Of a stretch of 5,747 nucleotides of DNA, positions 1-5,582 are shown piece by piece. Within the stretch, counting starts at the first letter, position 1. The number at the start of each line of letters is the position of its first letter. Below the pieces are notes generated by a model. That model was not told where the DNA came from and searched no databases. It saw only the letters and a program-made list of their open reading frames with translations. A program made the position numbers and the translations under genes. This DNA is from Thermoleophilaceae bacterium (GTDB lineage: Bacteria > Actinomycetota > Thermoleophilia > Solirubrobacterales > Thermoleophilaceae), in NCBI GenBank assembly GCA_013696425.1, contig JACCYP010000146.1:1-5747 (forward strand), in the 5' to 3' direction.

Positions 1-806
1 AGGCCCTGCCACGCCGCGATCGCGTCCTCGGTCGCGCCCGCCGGCCACGAGGCGGAGTAGAACGCCGCGCTTCCCTCGCGAGACGCGTTCACCGTGAACC
101 GCGTGACGATGCCGAAGTTTCCGCCGCCACCGCCGCGCAATGCCCAGAACAGGTCCGCGTTCGTGTCCTCGTCGGCGGTGAGGAGGCTGCCGCCGGCCGT
201 GACGACCCTCATCGACTCGATCGTGTCGCAGGTCATGCCGAGCGCGCGCGAGGCGAAGCCGTACCCGCCACCGAGCGCGAGGCCGCCGAAGCCGACGGTG
301 GGGCACGTGCCGCCCGGCACGGCGAGGCCCTTCGCGGCGAGCCCGGCGTACACCTCGATCAGCCGCGCGCCGGGACCGATCCGCACGCTGCGCGACCCGC
401 TCGAGACGGTGACCCTGTCGAGCGAGCGTAGGTCGATCACCAGGCCGTTCCGCACTGTCGAGTAGCCGGCGTATGAGTGGCCCCCGGACCGCGCGGCGAC
501 CGGCACGTCGTTCTTCGCCGCCCACTGCACCGCCGCCTGGACGTCACGGGCGCCCGCGGCACGCAGCACCGCCAGCGGGCGCACGTCGTCGTAGCGGGAG
601 TTGTAGACCTCCGCCGCCCCCCCGAACCCGGGCTCGGAGCGCGTGTAGAGCGGCCCCCTCACCTCGCGCTCGAGCGCGCGCAGCAGCGAGGCGCCCGGCG
701 CGCGGCGGCTCATGCGGCTGACCAGCTCGAAGCCGCCGGGGTGGAGGGCTGCCAGCAGTCCCACGCCGAAGAGCTGAAGCGCTTCGCGGCGGTCGAGCTC
801 TCCCAT
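1..806 (-). CDS. FAD-linked oxidase, berberine-bridge/GOOX type, probable Tat substrate (3' end outside window)
   Basis: The reverse strand reads an open frame of 268 codons from ATG at 806 that runs off the window, so the C-terminal half (substrate domain and BBE tail) is missing. The fold is a PCMH/FAD_binding_4 domain. RSGGHSY has its histidine at residue 110, the position that carries 8-alpha-histidyl FAD. GGTCPTVGFGG has Cys168 where bicovalent family members attach FAD C6. GGGYGF (179-184) and LRGGGGGNFGIVT near residue 230 are further FAD-binding signatures. The N-terminus has RR at 6-7 followed by a hydrophobic stretch (about 10-21), which fits a Tat signal for export of a folded flavoprotein. 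Family members oxidise alcohols, sugars or alkaloids using O2; the substrate here cannot be read. A GGAGG lies only 1 nt before the ATG, but no better start is visible. The gene begins 8 nt after the methyltransferase stop, so it is probably the last or a later gene of the same operon. Confidence 0.88.
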   Translation of the reverse strand, partial: MGELDRREALQLFGVGLLAALHPGGFELVSRMSRRAPGASLLRALEREVRGPLYTRSEPGFGGAAEVYNSRYDDVRPLAVLRAAGARDVQAAVQWAAKNDVPVAARSGGHSYAGYSTVRNGLVIDLRSLDRVTVSSGSRSVRIGPGARLIEVYAGLAAKGLAVPGGTCPTVGFGGLALGGGYGFASRALGMTCDTIESMRVVTAGGSLLTADEDTNADLFWALRGGGGGNFGIVTRFTVNASREGSAAFYSASWPAGATEDAIAAWQG

Positions 807-814
807 GCCTCCGA

Positions 815-1435
815 CTATGCCACAGGTTTCGACGCGGTGCCGCGCAAGAGCGGACGTACGAGCGGCATCGCGCGAGGGATCCGGCCGCGCTCGATCGACT
901 CGACCTGCAGCGGCGAGGACTCGAAGAACTCGGCCGTCGCCTGGTTGCAGCGGCAGCCGTTGCCGAACAGCTCCCACGGCCCCCGCAGCCGGTCCTGCCA
1001 GCGCGCGAGACGCGGGTCCTCGGAGCGCACGTGCTCGAAGAAGAGCACGCGGCCGCCCGGCTTCAGCACGCGGTGGGCCTCGCGCAGGACGGCATCCGGA
1101 TCGGGCGCGGTGCACAGGATCATCGTGAACACGATCGTGTCGGCGGATGCGTCCTCGAAGGGGAGATCTTCACCCGGCGCCTCGATCACCTCGGCGCGGG
1201 ACCCGGCCTTCGCACGGGCCTGCCTGGCCATGTGCCGGTCGGGCTCGGTGAGCACCAGCTCGGTTACGGCCTGCGGGTAGTGCTCGAGGTTCAGGCCGGT
1301 GCCGGCGCCCAGCTCGACGGTCCGGCCGGTGGCCTGGGAGAGCAGGTCGCGTCGGATGTCGGCGAGGCCCGCCCGCTCGGACCGCCCGAGCACGTAGTCG
1401 TAGCCGGCGGCGAAGGCCCGGTCGTAGAACCTCAC
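815..1435 (-). CDS. Class I SAM-dependent methyltransferase, METTL7-like
   Basis: This 206-residue protein starts with GTG at 1435 and ends with TAG. Motif I, VELGAGTGL (40-48), binds S-adenosylmethionine. LTEPD (62-66) carries the acidic residue expected at the end of beta 2 (E64), EDLPFEDASAD (89-99) matches motif II of the Methyltransf_11 group, and LKPGGRVLFFEHV (124-136) is motif III. The second half, EHV...W...L..PWELFGNGC.CN (134-164) and then VRPLLRG.ASKP (193-204), resembles the tail of METTL7-type proteins, some of which methylate thiols; UbiE-like enzymes lack it. Substrate is unknown and I give no symbol. No signal peptide or membrane helix is seen, so it should be cytosolic. The start overlaps the stop of the upstream secreted-protein gene as GTGA (1432-1435), which suggests translational coupling. 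Catalytic class is confident; the subfamily is an inference from remembered motifs. Confidence 0.9.
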   Translation of the reverse strand: MRFYDRAFAAGYDYVLGRSERAGLADIRRDLLSQATGRTVELGAGTGLNLEHYPQAVTELVLTEPDRHMARQARAKAGSRAEVIEAPGEDLPFEDASADTIVFTMILCTAPDPDAVLREAHRVLKPGGRVLFFEHVRSEDPRLARWQDRLRGPWELFGNGCRCNQATAEFFESSPLQVESIERGRIPRAMPLVRPLLRGTASKPVA

Positions 1436-2058
1436 CTGAACCGGCGGGTGATCAGCACGGAGTCGCGGAACCCGCCCGCGGTCGACCGTGAGTATGTCTT
1501 CTTGGTGTCGTACTGGAGCGTGTAGGTGCCGTGCGTTGGGCGGAACGGGAACAGCTTCTTCTTCTTCGAGAAGCCGCCGCAGTCGCCCTCGGTGGCGCCG
1601 AGCGAGACCGTGGTCTTCTCCCGGCCGCCCTTGACGTAGTGCAGATACACGCGCTTGCCCTTGCCGAACCCGAAGCCGCGGAAGCGCACCCTCAGCGTGC
1701 GCGGGTTCCCGGAGCTCGGCGAGAACTGCACGCTGAAGGGGGTGACCGTGTAGGTGGCGAGCGAAGAATTGGTCCCGTCGGAGGCGCCGAAGGTGAAGGA
1801 CCGCTCGGCCGTGTTCTGCACCGCGCCGACCCCGAAGCCGCCGCTGAAGGTGCCGTCGGGACGGACGGTGCCGGTGCCGCTCGGTAGCTGCTGGCCGTTC
1901 ACGTTCGCCGAGTACGGCGCTCCGGGCGTGAAGCCGGTGCCGCTCACCCGCGCGGTCTCGCCGCCGCGATAGCAGGGCTTGTCCAGGGCGACCGTCGCCG
2001 CCTGGACGGCGGGGGCCAGGACCAGCGCCCCGGCCAGGGCAGTCAGGGTTCGCCTCAT
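1432..2058 (-). CDS. Secreted beta-rich protein of unknown function with two cysteines
   Basis: I choose ATG at 2058 (208 residues) because it begins a clean Sec signal peptide: MRRT, a hydrophobic core (about 5-18), then cleavage after VQA at residue 20. A longer reading from 2121 adds 21 basic residues, hides the signal and runs over the divergent gene's start. The mature protein is rich in Gly, Thr, Ser and aromatics, with two roughly parallel segments. The first (29-109) contains CYRGGETARVSGTGFTPG and looks like an Ig/IPT-type beta domain. The second (110-208) contains RVRFRGFGFGKGKRVYLHYVKGG. The only cysteines, 29 and 160, may form one disulfide outside the cell. A KKKK run follows the second. 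I do not recognise a named family; similar small secreted proteins seem common in Thermoleophilia, from memory. It is the first gene of the leftward operon. GGAGGG sits only 1 nt before the ATG and a -10-like TAGCGT lies 7 nt upstream, so the mRNA may be nearly leaderless. Confidence 0.8.
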   Translation of the reverse strand: MRRTLTALAGALVLAPAVQAATVALDKPCYRGGETARVSGTGFTPGAPYSANVNGQQLPSGTGTVRPDGTFSGGFGVGAVQNTAERSFTFGASDGTNSSLATYTVTPFSVQFSPSSGNPRTLRVRFRGFGFGKGKRVYLHYVKGGREKTTVSLGATEGDCGGFSKKKKLFPFRPTHGTYTLQYDTKKTYSRSTAGGFRDSVLITRRFR

Positions 2059-2113
2059 GCCCTCCACGCTATACCTCTTGCGCCTCCCCCGGAAACGTGG
2101 GAGAAACCCTGGC
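2059..2113. promoter_or_regulatory. Divergent intergenic region between the leftward operon and the GYD-pur cluster
   Basis: These 55 nt lie between the two divergent ATG codons and must hold both start regions unless promoters lie inside genes. The sequence GCTATAC (2068-2074) contains a TATA core readable from both strands and is the only AT-rich patch. On the plus strand, GGGAG (2099-2103) lies 10 nt before the GYD start and is its likely ribosome binding site. CTCCC (2084-2088) can pair with that GGGAG across a 10-nt loop, which would weakly mask it. No convincing -35 is seen in either direction. Assignment as a regulatory region is from position; individual boxes are weak. Confidence 0.5.
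2066..2071 (-). promoter_or_regulatory. Possible -10 box (TAGCGT) for the leftward operon
   Basis: On the minus strand TAGCGT fits the actinobacterial TANNNT -10 pattern and ends 7 nt before the ATG at 2058, which would place the transcript start at or next to the start codon. At a 17-nt spacer the -35 position reads TTCCGG, a poor match to TTGACA. Short motif in GC-rich DNA, so this may be chance. Confidence 0.28.
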
Positions 2114-2395
2114 ATGCCCACCTACATCCTCCTCTCAGTGCTCACGCCCGAGGGCGTGCAGACCATCAAGAACAACCCCTCCCGCATCCGCGAGGTGAAC
2201 AAGGAGGTCGAGCAGCTCGGCGCCGAAGTGAAGGCGCAGTGGGCCACGCTCGGCCAGTACGACTTCGTGAACGTGATCGAGGCGCCCGACGAGCAGACCA
2301 TCGCGCGCGTCTCCCTCGAGCTCGGCTCGCGCGGCACGGCCAAGTACGAGTCGATGACCGCCATTCCCGTCGACGACTTCATCGCCTCGCTCTAG
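2114..2395 (+). CDS. GYD-domain protein
   Basis: This 93-residue protein (MPTYILL...FIASL, stop TAG) matches the GYD family (Pfam PF08734), small ferredoxin-like alpha/beta proteins of unknown function. The naming motif appears as GQYD (47-50), following a long helix with EVNKEVEQLGAEVKAQW and preceding the strand FVNVIEAPD (51-59). ALGSRG-type text is present as LELGSRGT (69-75). Length matches the family norm of about 90-105 residues. It is not PurS, despite being short and next to purine genes. ATG at 2114 is chosen because MPTYI is the usual family N-terminus and GGGAG lies 10 nt upstream; the same frame is open back to 1979, but that stretch only overlaps the opposite gene. It precedes purD by 53 nt on the same strand and is probably co-transcribed. 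Role in the cluster is unknown. No signal peptide, so cytosolic. Confidence 0.88.
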   Translation: MPTYILLSVLTPEGVQTIKNNPSRIREVNKEVEQLGAEVKAQWATLGQYDFVNVIEAPDEQTIARVSLELGSRGTAKYESMTAIPVDDFIASL

Positions 2396-2398
2396 GCG

Positions 2399-2452
2399 AT
2401 GAAACGTCTGCCGAGTCCGAAGCCGCGGTCTGCCACAGCCCCCAGGGCTTGA
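2399..2452 (+). other. Possible 17-codon leader ORF overlapping the purD start
   Basis: Between the GYD stop and purD, ATG at 2399 opens a short frame encoding MKRLPSPKPRSATAPRA, ending in TGA at 2450-2452. The TGA overlaps the purD TTG start as TTGA, the same arrangement seen at purE/purB. This could couple purD translation to a short upstream peptide. AGGCG just before the ATG is a poor ribosome binding site, and the peptide is basic, proline-rich and without known family. It may be chance in a 53-nt gap. Confidence 0.22.
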
Positions 2453-3738
2453 GCGCACAGCGCGTACTCGTCGTCGGAGCCGGCGGGCGCGAGCACGCGC
2501 TCGTCCGCGCCCTGCGGCGGAGTCCGTCGGCGCCCGAGGTGCTGGCGGCGCCCGGCAACGCCGGCATCGCCCGCGACGGCGTGCGCTGCCTGGAGATCGG
2601 AGCCGAGGACGTAGAGGCGATCGTCGCCGCCGCGCGCGCGGAGGGAGTCGACTTCGTGGTCGTCGGCCCCGAGGCGCCGCTGGTGGCCGGGGCGGTGGAC
2701 GCGCTCGCCGAGGCGGGCATAGCGGCCTTCGGTCCGAGCGCCGAGGCCGCCCGTATCGAGGGCTCGAAGGCCTACTCCAAGGAGCTGATGAAGGCGGTCG
2801 GGGTGCCCACCGCCGCGCACGTGATGCTGCGCTCCCACGAGGAGGCGCGCGAGCACCTCGCCTGTGCTTCCTACCCGACCGTCCTGAAGGCCGACGTGCT
2901 CGCCGCCGGCAAGGGCGTGATCATCGCCGCCAACGAGCGCGAGGCGCGCGAGGCCGTGGAGATGTTCTTCGTGGACAAGCGCTTCGGCGCGACCGAGGTG
3001 GTGCTCGAGGAGCACCTCGACGGTGAGGAGGTCTCGCTGCTCGCCCTCTGCGACGGCGAGCGCGCCGTGCCGATGGCCCCCGCCCAGGACTACAAGCGGA
3101 TCTTCGACGGCGACCGGGGCCCGAACACCGGCGGCATGGGCTCCTACTCGCCCGTCCCCGGGGTCGACGCCGAGCTCGCCGAGGAGCTTGCCCGCACCGT
3201 GCACCAGCCGATCGTGGACGAGCTGGCCCGTCGCGGCAACCCGTTCCACGGTGTGCTCTACGCGGGGCTGATGATGACCCCGGCGGGGCCGAAGGTGCTC
3301 GAGTACAACGCGCGCTTCGGCGACCCCGAGACCCAGGCCGTGCTGCCGCGCCTGCGCTCGGACCTGCTCGAGCTCCTCGAGGCCTCGGCCACGCCCGGCG
3401 GGCTCGCCGGGAAGACGCTCGAATGGGCTCCCGACTGGGCGGTGACGCTCGTGCACGCCTCGCGCGGCTATCCGGAGAGCTCCTCGAAGGGCGACGTGAT
3501 CGCCGGCCTGGATGAGGCCGACGCGATGGACGGGGTCGAGGTGTTCCACGCGGGTACCGCAGAGGCCGGGGGCGACGTGGTGACGGCAGGCGGCCGCGTG
3601 CTCGCCGTGACCGCGCTCGGGACAACTCCCGGCGCCGCGCGCGACCTCGCCTACGCGGCCTCGGAGAAGATCGGCTTCGACGGCCGCCAGCTACGTAGCG
3701 ACATCGCGTCCCGCGCAGTTGAAAGAGTTGAGGCCTGA
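2449..3738 (+). CDS. purD: Phosphoribosylamine--glycine ligase (GAR synthetase)
   Basis: PurD joins 5-phosphoribosylamine and glycine using ATP to give GAR, the second step of de novo purine synthesis, in the cytosol. With TTG at 2449 the protein is 429 residues, the usual length, and starts five residues before VLVVGAGGREHA (6-17), the N-terminal motif of the family. No ATG or GTG in frame fits better. GPSAEAARIEGSKAYSKELM opens the ATP-grasp part, KADVLAAGKGV (147-157) is the nucleotide-binding loop, APAQDYKRIFDGD and PNTGGMG (225-231) follow, and EYNARFGDPETQ (285-296) holds the metal-binding Glu and Asn. The C-terminal domain is complete to a TGA at 3736-3738. One oddity is Val150 where the family nearly always has Gly (KADGLAAGKG). 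AGGG lies 1 nt before the TTG. The stop overlaps the purE ATG by one base (TGATG), so the genes are co-transcribed and probably coupled. Confidence 0.96.
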   Translation: MSAQRVLVVGAGGREHALVRALRRSPSAPEVLAAPGNAGIARDGVRCLEIGAEDVEAIVAAARAEGVDFVVVGPEAPLVAGAVDALAEAGIAAFGPSAEAARIEGSKAYSKELMKAVGVPTAAHVMLRSHEEAREHLACASYPTVLKADVLAAGKGVIIAANEREAREAVEMFFVDKRFGATEVVLEEHLDGEEVSLLALCDGERAVPMAPAQDYKRIFDGDRGPNTGGMGSYSPVPGVDAELAEELARTVHQPIVDELARRGNPFHGVLYAGLMMTPAGPKVLEYNARFGDPETQAVLPRLRSDLLELLEASATPGGLAGKTLEWAPDWAVTLVHASRGYPESSSKGDVIAGLDEADAMDGVEVFHAGTAEAGGDVVTAGGRVLAVTALGTTPGAARDLAYAASEKIGFDGRQLRSDIASRAVERVEA

Positions 3739-4223
3739 TGGAGACCCCGCGCCAGCCGCCCCCATCCGCCCCCGCCACCGAGGCGGCTGCCGAGGCCGCC
3801 GAGTTCGCGTCCGGAGACGCCGGGCCGCTCGTCGGGATCGTGATGGGCTCGGAGTCCGACCGCGAGGTGATGCAGAAGGCGGCGACCGAGCTCGACTCCC
3901 AGGGCATCTCCTGGGAGATGCAGGTGATGAGCGCGCACCGCTCACCCGACCTCGTGGCCGAGTACTCGAAGTCGGCCATGAGCCGCGGCCTGAGGGTGAT
4001 CATCGCCGGCGCGGGACTCGCGGCGGCGCTGCCCGGCACGGTGGCGGCGCACACGCCGCTTCCGGTGATCGGCGTGCCGCTCCAGTCGCGCACGTCGGTG
4101 ATGGGCGGGCTCGACGCGATGCTCGCGATCGCCCAGATGCCGCCAGGTGTGCCGGTAGCGTGTGTGGGAGTGGACGCCGCCCGCAACGCGGCCGTGCTGG
4201 CCGCCCGGATTCTGGGTACTTGA
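3738..4223 (+). CDS. purE: N5-carboxyaminoimidazole ribonucleotide mutase, PurE-type, with unusual active-site residue
   Basis: PurE makes CAIR (4-carboxy-AIR) in step 6 of purine synthesis, from N5-CAIR in class I enzymes or from AIR plus CO2 in class II. The 161-residue protein shows GIVMGSESD (33-41) for phosphate binding and MSAHRSPD (64-71) with the expected active-site His67. IPxVIGVPLQ-like text and MPPGVPVACVGVD follow. Three things differ from E. coli PurE: the loop GAGGAAHLPG reads GAGLAAALPG here (91-100), so the conserved His is Ala97; the protein ends right after AARILGT, lacking the C-terminal tail of some 25-30 residues; and it has about 30 Pro/Ala/Glu-rich residues before the core. 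No start codon lies nearer the core, so the extension looks real. ATG at 3738 overlaps the purD stop, with GAGG about 5 nt upstream. No purK is adjacent. Family certain; class uncertain. Confidence 0.93.
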   Translation: METPRQPPPSAPATEAAAEAAEFASGDAGPLVGIVMGSESDREVMQKAATELDSQGISWEMQVMSAHRSPDLVAEYSKSAMSRGLRVIIAGAGLAAALPGTVAAHTPLPVIGVPLQSRTSVMGGLDAMLAIAQMPPGVPVACVGVDAARNAAVLAARILGT

Positions 4224-5503
4224 TCGAGCGCTACACACGGCCCGAGATCGGCGCCGTGTGGTCCGAGCAACGCAAGCTCGACACGTGGCTGGCCGTCGAG
4301 CTGGCCGTGGTCGACGCTCTCGCCGACGCCGGCGTCGTGCCCGCCGACGATGCCGTCGCCGTCCGCGATCACGCGGGCTTCACGGTTGACGCCGTCAAGG
4401 AGCGCGAGAAGGTCACCGACCACGACGTGGCGGCATTCGTCGACGTCGTGGCGGGCTCGGTGCCGGGCGACGCGGGCCGCTGGTTCCACCACGGGCTCAC
4501 CTCCTCCGACGTTCTGGACACCGCGCTCGGGCTCCAGCTCCAGGCGGCGGGACTGCTCGTGATCGCCGGCGCGCGGGAGTACCGCGACGCGCTGATCGAG
4601 CGTGCGCGCGAGTTCGCGGACACGCTCTGCGTCGGGCGCACCCACGGCGTGCAGGCCGAGCCCACCACCTTCGGCCTGAAGCTCGCCGGCTTCGCCTTCG
4701 AGGCCGATCGCAACCTGAAGCGCCTCGAGCGGGCGGTCGAGGGCGTTTCGGTGGGCGCTCTGTCGGGCGCGGTCGGCACCTATGCCGCGAACGGGCCGGA
4801 GCTCGAGGAGGCGGTGCTCGGCCGGTTGGGGCTCGCGCGCGAGAACGTCTCGACCCAGGTGGTCGCTCGAGATCGCCACGCCGATCTGCTCTCCTCCATC
4901 GCGCTCCAGGGCGCGGGCCTCGAGCGCTTCGCCACCGAGATCCGCCACCTCCAGCGCACCGAGGTGCGCGAGGTCGAGGAGCCGTTCCGCGCGGGGCAGA
5001 AGGGCTCCTCCGCGATGCCGCACAAGCGCAACCCGATCACGTCGGAGCGGATCACCGGCATCGCCCGGCTGCTGCGCGGATACGCGCAGGCCGGCCTCGA
5101 GGACGTGGCGCTGTGGCACGAGCGCGACATCTCCCACTCTTCCGTGGAGCGGGTAGCGCTGCCCGACGCCGCGATCCTGCTCGACTACGCCCACGGGCTA
5201 GGACGGCGGCTGGCCGAGGGCATGACCGTGCACGCCGACCGGATGGCCGAGAACCTCGAGGCCACCCACGGCGCCCTGTACTCCCAGCGTGCGCTGCTCG
5301 CGCTCGTGGAGGCGGGGCGCTCGCGCGACGAGGCCTACCGGATCGTCCAGGGGGGCGCCCAGCGCGCCTGGGACACCGAGACGCCTTTCCGCGGCCTGCT
5401 CGACGAGGCCGCGCCCGAGCTCGACTCGGGCGCGATATTCGATCCGAGCGCCTTCACCCGCCACGCCGAGGCGATCATCGCCCGGCTGGACGGGATCTCC
5501 TAG
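4220..5503 (+). CDS. purB: Adenylosuccinate lyase
   Basis: PurB cleaves SAICAR to AICAR plus fumarate (step 8) and adenylosuccinate to AMP plus fumarate. It is a cytosolic homotetramer of the fumarase/aspartase superfamily. TTG at 4220 gives 427 residues starting LIERYTRPEIGAVW (read as Met first), which matches the usual MIxRYTRPEM start and length (about 430). All three conserved regions are present: TDHDVAAF with His68, GRTHGVQAEP with His142, and the signature loop GSSAMPHKRNP (262-272), whose serines supply the catalytic base. SSDVLDTALGLQL lies between the first two. The C-terminal helical part ends LFDPxxY-like as IFDPSAFTRHAEAI. TTG overlaps the purE stop as TTGA (4220-4223), so translation is probably coupled to purE. 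The frame is open further upstream, back to 3719, but that stretch is only purE out of frame. No residue expected for activity is missing. Confidence 0.96.
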   Translation: MIERYTRPEIGAVWSEQRKLDTWLAVELAVVDALADAGVVPADDAVAVRDHAGFTVDAVKEREKVTDHDVAAFVDVVAGSVPGDAGRWFHHGLTSSDVLDTALGLQLQAAGLLVIAGAREYRDALIERAREFADTLCVGRTHGVQAEPTTFGLKLAGFAFEADRNLKRLERAVEGVSVGALSGAVGTYAANGPELEEAVLGRLGLARENVSTQVVARDRHADLLSSIALQGAGLERFATEIRHLQRTEVREVEEPFRAGQKGSSAMPHKRNPITSERITGIARLLRGYAQAGLEDVALWHERDISHSSVERVALPDAAILLDYAHGLGRRLAEGMTVHADRMAENLEATHGALYSQRALLALVEAGRSRDEAYRIVQGGAQRAWDTETPFRGLLDEAAPELDSGAIFDPSAFTRHAEAIIARLDGIS

Positions 5504-5512
5504 CGCTCGCTC

Positions 5513-5542
5513 GTTGCGGGATGCCGCAACCACGGTGTTTTT
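5513..5542 (+). terminator. Possible Rho-independent terminator after purB
   Basis: GTTGCGG (5513-5519) and CCGCAAC (5524-5530) form a perfect 7-bp stem with a GATG loop, starting 9 nt after the purB stop. A run of five T lies at 5538-5542, 7 nt past the stem, farther than in a textbook terminator. It is one of very few T-runs in this GC-rich window, which supports a real role, perhaps partial termination before purC. Confidence 0.42.
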
Positions 5543-5566
5543 CCAGGCGGCTGACGCCGGTCCCGT

Positions 5567-5575
5567 TGCTAGCCT
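5567..5575 (+). promoter_or_regulatory. Possible extended -10 promoter element for purC
   Basis: TGCTAGCCT fits the extended -10 pattern TGNTANNNT. Its end lies 7 nt before the purC GTG at 5583, so transcription would begin at or within a base or two of the start codon, giving a leaderless mRNA. No -35 match is seen at 17 nt, which is common for extended -10 promoters. It lies downstream of the terminator-like hairpin, which strengthens the case slightly. Confidence 0.33.
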
Positions 5576-5582
5576 CGCAGGG

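Noticed and set aside
477..1525. Plus-strand frames of 164-267 codons across the leftward operon
   Set aside because: They overlap the oxidase and methyltransferase genes, which have clear family motifs on the other strand, and their own text is low-complexity.
1557..1569. CTT repeat run (four units)
   Set aside because: It encodes the KKKK run of the secreted protein in frame. It is too short to argue for slippage or phase variation.
2044..2111. 7-bp inverted repeat CAGGGTT / AACCCTG flanking the divergent region
   Set aside because: The arms are 54 nt apart, do not extend, and one lies inside coding sequence. Chance is likely.
2059..2121. Upstream extension of the secreted-protein gene to ATG 2121
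   Set aside because: It would put 21 basic residues before a clean signal peptide and overlap the divergent GYD start.
2114..2395. Calling the small gene before purD purS
   Set aside because: The sequence has the GYD motif (GQYD) and family N-terminus MPTYI, not PurS features.
2392..3549. 385-codon minus-strand frame opposite purD
   Set aside because: Its His/Gly/Leu/Arg-rich text is the mirror of purD codons. No motif or start context supports it.
3719..4219. Upstream extension of purB through purE in another frame
   Set aside because: There is no stop only because of high GC. The family N-terminus (IERYTRPE) begins at the TTG at 4220.
2921..5194. 757-codon open frame on the minus strand opposite purD, purE and purB
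   Set aside because: It is antisense to three certain genes, is full of low-complexity Arg/Ala/Ser text, and has no domain. Long open antisense frames are expected at this GC content.
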